In this document: one piece after another, positions 44,584 to 49,836 of the stretch | Layout: every line of letters starts with the position of its first letter | Position numbering within the stretch: position 1 is the stretch's first letter | From: Stenotrophomonas sepilia | Lineage (GTDB): Bacteria; Pseudomonadota; Gammaproteobacteria; Xanthomonadales; Xanthomonadaceae | Direction of reading: 5' to 3' | NCBI RefSeq assembly: GCF_003244875.1 | Contig: NZ_LXXZ01000101.1 | Coordinates: forward strand, 1-49,836 | Length of the DNA stretch: 49,836 nt | The notes under the pieces: model-generated | Database searches by the model: none | The model's input: only the letters and a program-made list of their open reading frames with translations | Told to the model about the DNA's origin: nothing | Position numbers and translations under genes: made by a program

Positions 44584-45222
44584 ATGACGCCACATGGAAT
44601 GCGCCGGATATGCATGCTCGCAGCACTACTCGTTCTTCTGGCTACCGCGTGCCGGCCCGATGCGGCTCGCGACGAAGGCTCGATAGCAGAGGCCCATCGT
44701 CCGGATCTGGTGCCGCTTGTGCGAGCCATGCCCACCTCGTCAATGGATGCACCATTGACGGTCGAGTTCGATGTGGCTGCTCCCAGCAAAAATTCCTCTC
44801 CAACGCTCATGATCGGCATTCGCGTTGACCGCACGGATAACACCGCGGCTTTTGGGGCACTGGCCGATGTTCGGGCGTCCGGGTTCCAGGCGAAGGTTTC
44901 CATGCAGCGCCTGGAATCGAGTGGATGGAAGGACGTGCCCTTGCACCGGCTCGAATGGGTCATTGGGGAACCTGCCAGAACAATTCCCATCCCCGCCGAT
45001 GGTCGAGTGACAAATGCGTGGCTGGACGATGTTGACGTGCTGGCGCTGCAGAATGCTGGGCTGGAACGACCCGATGATAACTATGCACAGCTGGCCTTCG
45101 CATGGGCACGCAATCCGTCGCCGGGCCGATACCGGGTTGAAGTGCAACTGCACTCCCCTCTGCCACAGCTTGAGCCGTACCAGCCGGAACTCCTGGTTGC
45201 TTACTTGCGCAGGCCCAAGTAA
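44584..45222 (+). CDS. lipoprotein, putative immunity protein (paralogue of 48097-48732)
   Basis: The 212-residue protein has a lipoprotein signal (ICMLAALLVLLATAC). ATG 44584 has GGAGG 7 bases upstream. The mature part resembles the lipoprotein at 48097: VEFDVAAPSK...LMIGIRV against VTFDLPAPQK...LNIGLRL, and PGRYRVEVQL...ELLVAYL against PGRYVLRVDL...ELIVGYQ. Lipoprotein immunity proteins are typical partners of peptidoglycan-targeting T4SS effectors. It follows the AHH effector but is unlikely to be its cytoplasmic antidote, so it may guard against the cell-wall effectors encoded further on. I tentatively recall this as the DUF5625 group. Confidence 0.75.
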   Translation: MTPHGMRRICMLAALLVLLATACRPDAARDEGSIAEAHRPDLVPLVRAMPTSSMDAPLTVEFDVAAPSKNSSPTLMIGIRVDRTDNTAAFGALADVRASGFQAKVSMQRLESSGWKDVPLHRLEWVIGEPARTIPIPADGRVTNAWLDDVDVLALQNAGLERPDDNYAQLAFAWARNPSPGRYRVEVQLHSPLPQLEPYQPELLVAYLRRPK

Positions 45223-45301
45223 GGCAGCCTCGCCACCGCCGGTACGCTGAGTGTCACGGGTAAGTCAGCTCGGCATTCTGCCGATAGAGGGGGGATCGTA
45301 T

Positions 45302-46021
45302 TCATCTGTCTCCCCCTCCGAACTGGACCGCGTAGACGCAGGTTCTCGCTGTATCACCTTCATCGGAACGATAGGTCAACAGGCTGGTATCCATACCCTG
45401 GTTACCACCGGTGATGGGGCGCCGGTACTGCCTGATGCCCCCTCTCTGAAATGGCACTTCTGCTCCGGTTCTGTATCCGAGGGCTTCGAGCGCTCGTCCG
45501 GCACTTTCGGCTTCCCAGTAGCACACGCCATTCGGAGCATCTGTCACTGGCTGCTTGCCCAGCTGATAGAAGATCACCTCTTGGTTGGGGAACTCACGTG
45601 CCGACTCAACCGATAGAGAAGTAACCCCATAGTTATAGCCGTCCGTTGTTGTCAGGTCCTTCGCGATGTGCCTGATGCTGACCTTTTCGTCTGGCACGAA
45701 TGACACACCGATCGCCGTGCCGAACTTGTCCGGACTGATGTCCGCTCTTGACCTGAGCGAATCCGCGTAGGCGAGAATGCGTTTTTGCAGCTCGGCCATG
45801 GAGATGCGGGCAGGCTGCGTATCTGCGGCAGCGGCACGTTCATTGACGGCAGACGTATCCGTCGATCGGGCACATGCAGATGTTAGCGTGAGCAAGGCCG
45901 ACAGTCCGGAAATTGCCCCAATGCGAGCTGCGCGCGGCATAGCTCGACGTAGCTGCGGCCGAAGCAATTTGGTCATGATGGCGGAGAGCAAAGCCGAAGC
46001 CTCTTTCGTTGTGATGCCCAT
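45302..46021 (-). CDS. lipoprotein, unknown (possible immunity protein)
   Basis: The protein of about 239 residues starts at ATG 46021, with AGGGA 7 bases upstream. A long basic N-region is followed by a lipobox (ALLTLTSAC, Cys at about 50). Internal starts at 45976 or 45940 are possible and would give a more normal signal length. The mature part (KRILAYADSLRSRADISPDKFGTAIGVSF, then NGVCYWEAESAGRALEALGY) is not a family I recognise. It is downstream of another lipoprotein gene on the same strand, within a T4SS effector cluster, so an immunity role is plausible but unproved. Confidence 0.7.
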   Translation of the reverse strand: MGITTKEASALLSAIMTKLLRPQLRRAMPRAARIGAISGLSALLTLTSACARSTDTSAVNERAAAADTQPARISMAELQKRILAYADSLRSRADISPDKFGTAIGVSFVPDEKVSIRHIAKDLTTTDGYNYGVTSLSVESAREFPNQEVIFYQLGKQPVTDAPNGVCYWEAESAGRALEALGYRTGAEVPFQRGGIRQYRRPITGGNQGMDTSLLTYRSDEGDTARTCVYAVQFGGGDR

Positions 46022-46088
46022 CGGTGAGTCCCTGACGGTGTTGAAGGTACTGTGCGACCCGAATGAAGAGCGCCCGGACCTCCATCGT

Positions 46089-46958
46089 TCACGGCTGAAC
46101 GCGATATCGTTCCAGAAGATCATGAACGCTGGTTTCCAGGCGCTGCCAGTCGCTCAGCATGACGCGTGCATAGTTCATCTCGATGGCGATGCTGTCGCCC
46201 ACATCCACGATGGAATGGCGGCACATTGCGATCTGGCCTTCTCCGGCGCGTTCAAGTGTCTTGCCCTGAATCGTGAGCCCGTCAGGAATGCGGTCTGCCG
46301 GGTCGCAGCTGATGAACGTTGTCAGTTGCCCCTCCGCCGAGCGGGCCACATACCAGTCTGGTTCCATCCCTGGGTTGTGCACGTAAGGCCTGCCCAGCGC
46401 AGCCTCCGAATCCTTTGCATAGGCTGCCATCAACGATGGGTCGATCGCATACGGCGTCAAACCCCAGCGTTCGGGTTGTGCAACGCGCAGCGCGAGGTTC
46501 TCTACCGGGTCCCTCCGCTCCAGTGATCGCGGCGCGCTGGTGGCTTCACTACTGGACCGACGCGCCAGATAGTTCTGGATGGGAACGCGATCGATGTATC
46601 TAAGCTCGACCAGCACCTGCCGCCGGCTGTCCTGCGTGCTGCGCACCGGGCGATCACCGGGGGGCGCTGCATCGAAATCCGGCCAGAACACCGTGAGCAT
46701 GACGCCTCCATCGGCCAGGGGGCCCGTCTGGTTGTAGTAGAGGTTGGCCGGGAACATGAATCGGTGCGGGCCAAGCCGAGCTTCCACCGGCTGCGTCGTG
46801 TAGGTCTGTCCGCCCACCGTACGTGGGCTGGTTGCGGTTTCGGACATGGGGGTTCCGTTCGGGTCCTTTTCCGTGGATGGGGCCTTCGCGCAGGCGGTGG
46901 TGCTCAACACGGCCACCAGGGCGAAGGAGGCAAGCCGGCAAGCCGGTGCTCTGCTCAT
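46089..46958 (-). CDS. lipoprotein, unknown (possible immunity protein)
   Basis: The 289-residue protein has a lipoprotein signal (LASFALVAVLSTTAC). AAGGGA precedes the ATG. The mature part contains LGPHRFMFPANLYYNQTG, a beta-rich middle, and LTTFISCDPADRIPDGL and IAMCRHSIVDVGDSIAIEM with two cysteines. I do not recognise the family. It lies 67 bases upstream of the other minus-strand lipoprotein gene and is probably co-transcribed with it. No effector runs on the same strand here. Confidence 0.75.
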   Translation of the reverse strand: MSRAPACRLASFALVAVLSTTACAKAPSTEKDPNGTPMSETATSPRTVGGQTYTTQPVEARLGPHRFMFPANLYYNQTGPLADGGVMLTVFWPDFDAAPPGDRPVRSTQDSRRQVLVELRYIDRVPIQNYLARRSSSEATSAPRSLERRDPVENLALRVAQPERWGLTPYAIDPSLMAAYAKDSEAALGRPYVHNPGMEPDWYVARSAEGQLTTFISCDPADRIPDGLTIQGKTLERAGEGQIAMCRHSIVDVGDSIAIEMNYARVMLSDWQRLETSVHDLLERYRVQP

Positions 46959-47173
46959 GGGCGATTCCCTTGCATGATCGAAACGACTATAGAACGGTGG
47001 AATGGCAAGCTCCAGTCGCTGCCGGGACCTTGCTCGCGCCCGGGTCCATTACTGCATGCTGGCTCACATATTCAGCAAGTCGCGATCGACGCCTTCTATC
47101 CCTCCACCTACCCCCGATCCCACCTATGCCATCATCCGCCCAGGACCGCAGTACCCATCAAGGCTGAACAGGC

Positions 47174-48100
47174 ATGGAGCAGGCAACACGCTACACCGTA
47201 ACCCTTTATCTGGCCGCGCCCGGCACCCCGCTGAAAAGTGGGGGCATCTCGCCGCGCGGCCACATGTACCTGCAGGTCGCTGCGGGCGACGAGGCTCACA
47301 GCTACGGTTTCGCGCCGCCGCGCCAGGCGCCGGGCGAATCCCCCACCGGCGCGCAGTACGCGCAGGTGCGCCACGACGATGCCGACGAGCATCTGGACCC
47401 GTACTACAGCCGCACCCTGGAAATCACCGAAGAACACTATGGCTGCCTGCGCGACTTCGCCGAGGAACCGGCCGAGTTCGAATTCGATGTGGACCGCCCG
47501 GCCACCATCAACCGCTGCAGCGATTTCGTCTGGGCGGCCCTGCACTACGCCGGCCTGCATCCGCTGCCGGCGCCGTTGGATGGCAGCAGCAACCTGGGCG
47601 AGTTCGCGGTGCTGTTCAACCTGCCGGAGATCCAGTGCATCGCCGCGCCGTTCCCGGGCAGCGACCTGAATGCCGAAACCCATCATGCGATGCCCGAGCG
47701 CGAGGCCGAGCATCATCGCCAGGGCGACCGTGCCAGCGATGAGCCGCCGCCGACGCCGATTGAAGTGGCCGGTACGCTGCTGGACCCTTCGCACCCCGAC
47801 CATCGCCTGTTCTCGCAGCTGATCCAGAAAGTAGCCGAGCTGGATGCCGCGCACGGGCGCCCGTTCGATGCGGCCAGCCAGCGCATCAGCGCCAGCCTGC
47901 TGGTGCTGGCCAAGCAGAACAACCTCTCGCGCGTGGACCACGTGCTGCTCAGCCGGCCGACCCAGAACAGCCATGCCGCCGAAAGCATCTTCATCGTGCA
48001 GGGCGACCGCAACGACCCAGGGCACCGCCGCGCCAGCATCGCCACCGAGGTGGCGGCCAAGACCGATGTGGCCGATTCGCTGCGGTTGAAGGAGCAATGA
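47174..48100 (+). CDS. XVIPCD effector with permuted NlpC/P60-like Cys hydrolase domain
   Basis: The 308-residue protein has an N-terminal domain with the order His then Cys: GHMYLQV (His about 30) and NRCSDFVWAALHYAGL (Cys about 115). This fits a permuted papain-like NlpC/P60 (LRAT/YaeF-type) amidase or endopeptidase. A short acidic linker leads to the C-terminal XVIPCD (about 195-305: HPDHRLFSQLIQKVAELD, HGRPFDAASQRISASLLVLA, RVDHVLLS, SIFIVQGDRNDPGH). It is likely a T4SS-delivered cell-wall hydrolase. Its stop overlaps the ATG of the next lipoprotein gene by four bases, a typical effector/immunity coupling. Confidence 0.85.
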   Translation: MEQATRYTVTLYLAAPGTPLKSGGISPRGHMYLQVAAGDEAHSYGFAPPRQAPGESPTGAQYAQVRHDDADEHLDPYYSRTLEITEEHYGCLRDFAEEPAEFEFDVDRPATINRCSDFVWAALHYAGLHPLPAPLDGSSNLGEFAVLFNLPEIQCIAAPFPGSDLNAETHHAMPEREAEHHRQGDRASDEPPPTPIEVAGTLLDPSHPDHRLFSQLIQKVAELDAAHGRPFDAASQRISASLLVLAKQNNLSRVDHVLLSRPTQNSHAAESIFIVQGDRNDPGHRRASIATEVAAKTDVADSLRLKEQ

Positions 48101-48732
48101 CGCGGCCACTGCGGCGGGGGCTGGTGGTACTGGCGGTGCTGGGCGCGCTGACGGCATGCCGTGCGTCACCTGCGCCTGAGGTTGCGCCGCCCCTGCTGAC
48201 GCGCGCACAGGCCGAGGCCCGCACGGTTGTGCCGTTCACGCGGGCCGTGCAGTTGCAGAAGGCCGGTCGGATTGCCGAGGTCACGTTTGATTTGCCGGCG
48301 CCCCAGAAGCCGGCCATTCCGATCCTGAACATCGGGTTGCGGCTGCAGGATACCGATGCCCGACGGCTGCTGGATGCTTCGGAGAAGATCACGCTGGGAC
48401 GGCTGCCAACGCGGCTGCGCCTGGAGCGTACTGATGGCGGTGCACCTGGTCCTGTGCAGCTCTGGCAGCGTACTCGCGATGGACGCGATTCTCAGAAAAT
48501 CGGGGAGGATGGCGTGGTAACAGACCTGACGACGGGGAGCGTGGACATCAACAGCTTGGCCGAGGCCGGGTTGTACTCTGAAGAGGTGCTCTATCGCACG
48601 TTGCAGTTGGCGCAGGTCGGAGGCATTGCACCCGGACGCTACGTTCTGCGGGTGGACCTTGTGGAGGATCGGCCCCGGCTGGAAGGCCTGAAAGCAGAAC
48701 TGATCGTTGGCTACCAATCACTAGGAAAGTAG
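48097..48732 (+). CDS. lipoprotein, likely immunity protein for the Cys-hydrolase effectors
   Basis: The 211-residue protein has a lipoprotein signal (VVLAVLGALTAC, Cys at about 20). The mature part has two beta-rich motifs shared with the lipoprotein at 44584: VTFDLPAPQKPAIPILNIGLRL and APGRYVLRVDLVEDRP. It overlaps the upstream effector stop (ATGA) and ends two bases before the next effector ATG, so all three genes are translated together. A membrane-anchored periplasmic antidote fits effectors that attack peptidoglycan. Confidence 0.82.
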   Translation: MTRPLRRGLVVLAVLGALTACRASPAPEVAPPLLTRAQAEARTVVPFTRAVQLQKAGRIAEVTFDLPAPQKPAIPILNIGLRLQDTDARRLLDASEKITLGRLPTRLRLERTDGGAPGPVQLWQRTRDGRDSQKIGEDGVVTDLTTGSVDINSLAEAGLYSEEVLYRTLQLAQVGGIAPGRYVLRVDLVEDRPRLEGLKAELIVGYQSLGK

Positions 48733-48734
48733 AC

Positions 48735-49748
48735 ATGCACAAGGACGATGCCGAACGCTACAGCGTAACCATTCATCTGGCGGCCCCCGGCACGCCGCGC
48801 TACGGCCGTGATGCTGAGGGAAACAGGTTTCTGCTGGAGCCATCGTTCGCGGGGCACATGTTCCTGTCGCTGCGCCGTTCGGGTGAACCCTTGCCGGAGA
48901 GCGTGGGTTTCACCCACGCAGGCACCAAGGACGAGCCGAACAGGGGCAAAGTCGATGACATGGATGTGTTGGTCTACGACAAACCCCGCTTCGAGCGCAC
49001 GATCGAGATCAGCAAGGCGCAGTACGACCGCATCCTCGAGTTCTCGGCAGACCCGAAGAAGCACGGCTTCGACATGGAATACGACTTCTTCTCCAACGCC
49101 TGCACCGATTTCGCTTGGGGTGCCCTGAACCACGCTGGGCTGCGCCCGGTCGGGCTGGCCGGGGAGATCACCAACTACGAGGGCGCTACCAGGGTCCTGG
49201 ACAACATCCGCGCGGTCAACGCCATTCCGCAGCAGGTGAAGGGCAGCGAGCTGGACAAGGTGCAGTGGAACCCGATGCCGAAGCAGACCTTCCGCGAGTG
49301 GATGTTCACCGAGAACGGCGAGCAGTGGCGCGGCAACAGTACGCTCGCGGCAAGCGGCACGCCCGCAGACCCTGCGCACGACGATCATGCCCGCCTCAAC
49401 CAGATCCACCAGCAGGTGGCCGACCTCGGCGCTTTCGGGGCGCGCAACGGCAATGTCAGTGCCAGCCTGCTCGCGCTGTCGAAGGAGCAGCAGTTCTCGC
49501 GCGTGGACGAGGTGGTGCTGGGCGAGCAGCGCGGTGATACCGCACCGCAGCTGTTCATCGTGCAGGGGGACCGCAGTGACCCGGCACACCAGCGCGCCAG
49601 CATGCCGGCGGAGGTGGCTGCGCAGGCACCGGTGGAGGCCTCGTTCGATCGGGTCGCGCAGTTGCAGCAGAATGAGCCGCAGCGAGACGCGCAGCGCCTG
49701 CAGGAGGAGCAGCAGCTTCAGCAGAGCCACGGCCCACGGATGGCATAG
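48735..49748 (+). CDS. second XVIPCD effector with Cys hydrolase domain
   Basis: The 337-residue protein is a paralogue of the 308-residue effector: ITIHLAAPGTP-type start (SVTIHLAAPGTPRYG against TVTLYLAAPGTP), His in GHMFLSLRR and Cys in SNACTDFAWGALNHAGL. The XVIPCD (about 212-310) is recognisable (DDHARLNQIHQQVADLG, SASLLALSKEQQFSRVDEVVLG, LFIVQGDRSDPAHQRASMPAEVA) but lacks the usual LD...GR motif. A Gln-rich tail ends the protein. AGGAAA inside the preceding gene is its ribosome binding site. Its own immunity gene, if any, would lie beyond the window or be the shared lipoprotein. Confidence 0.85.
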   Translation: MHKDDAERYSVTIHLAAPGTPRYGRDAEGNRFLLEPSFAGHMFLSLRRSGEPLPESVGFTHAGTKDEPNRGKVDDMDVLVYDKPRFERTIEISKAQYDRILEFSADPKKHGFDMEYDFFSNACTDFAWGALNHAGLRPVGLAGEITNYEGATRVLDNIRAVNAIPQQVKGSELDKVQWNPMPKQTFREWMFTENGEQWRGNSTLAASGTPADPAHDDHARLNQIHQQVADLGAFGARNGNVSASLLALSKEQQFSRVDEVVLGEQRGDTAPQLFIVQGDRSDPAHQRASMPAEVAAQAPVEASFDRVAQLQQNEPQRDAQRLQEEQQLQQSHGPRMA

Positions 49749-49836
49749 CGGCGGGCGCAGCATCGAGGTCGAGCGTTGGCCATGCCCGCGACGGCGCACG
49801 CCACGCCCCCCACCTGCTACCATTCCCCCGCATCCC

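Noticed and set aside
1..49836. CRISPR array, tRNA, rRNA, integrase or insertion sequence
   Set aside because: The many repeats are dispersed palindromes without spacer regularity; no tRNA cloverleaf, transposase or recombinase motif was found.

Overview
The window looks like chromosome of a Stenotrophomonas maltophilia-complex bacterium (Xanthomonadaceae). Evidence: high GC with GC-rich codon use, many short GTAG-headed palindromes of the SMAG type (the REP family described from S. maltophilia), Xanthomonadaceae-type core genes, and effectors ending in the XVIPCD domain that marks cargo of the Xanthomonas/Stenotrophomonas bacteria-killing type IV secretion system. No rRNA, tRNA, integrase, insertion sequence or CRISPR array was seen. 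Everything was read by eye; family names come from recognised motifs, not database searches.

Layout. 1-596: no gene; fold-back and palindromic repeats. 597-10059: a probable muropeptide/peptide scavenging locus. A dipeptide epimerase and an NlpC/P60 hydrolase lie on the minus strand, divergent from a transglutaminase-like protein, an Oar-like TonB-dependent receptor, a beta-lactamase-fold serine hydrolase and a VanX-like D-Ala-D-Ala dipeptidase. 10269-26595: mostly housekeeping genes separated by SMAG repeats: EF-hand protein, HAD hydrolase, HglS/YdcJ-like dioxygenase, CoA-transferase, glnE, VUT-family transporter, a three-gene exported-protein operon (DUF2145 plus two paralogues), ELM1-like protein, RutE-like nitroreductase, YceI lipoprotein and a siderophore-interacting protein. 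26656-27216: a PadR regulator just upstream of the siderophore-interacting gene, preceded by repeated CGATATATCG palindromes. 27761-30448: aceE.

From 30.65 kb base composition falls and accessory DNA begins. 30654-34918 is a tightly packed three-gene cassette: C5 cytosine methyltransferase, GHKL ATPase, and an unrecognised protein with methyltransferase-like motifs. It ends in a clear terminator and is most simply read as an under-described anti-phage or epigenetic system. After two small genes and a nested palindromic element, 36325-49748 is an interbacterial-competition island. It holds six paralogous cytoplasmic Imm11/DUF1629-type genes, a 67-residue orphan fragment of an AHH-type nuclease module, and a 1115-residue effector with the same AHH module at its N-terminus and XVIPCD at its C-terminus. 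A lipoprotein follows, then two minus-strand lipoproteins, then a coupled trio: Cys-hydrolase XVIPCD effector, lipoprotein, second Cys-hydrolase XVIPCD effector.

How the island may work (inference): cytoplasmic immunity proteins guard against a nuclease effector, and outer or inner membrane lipoproteins guard against cell-wall-targeting effectors delivered into the periplasm. The immunity array, the orphan toxin head and a composition break inside the large effector suggest that N-terminal toxin heads plus their upstream immunity genes are exchanged onto a conserved XVIPCD backbone. This would mirror the C-terminal tip exchange of Rhs and CdiA proteins.
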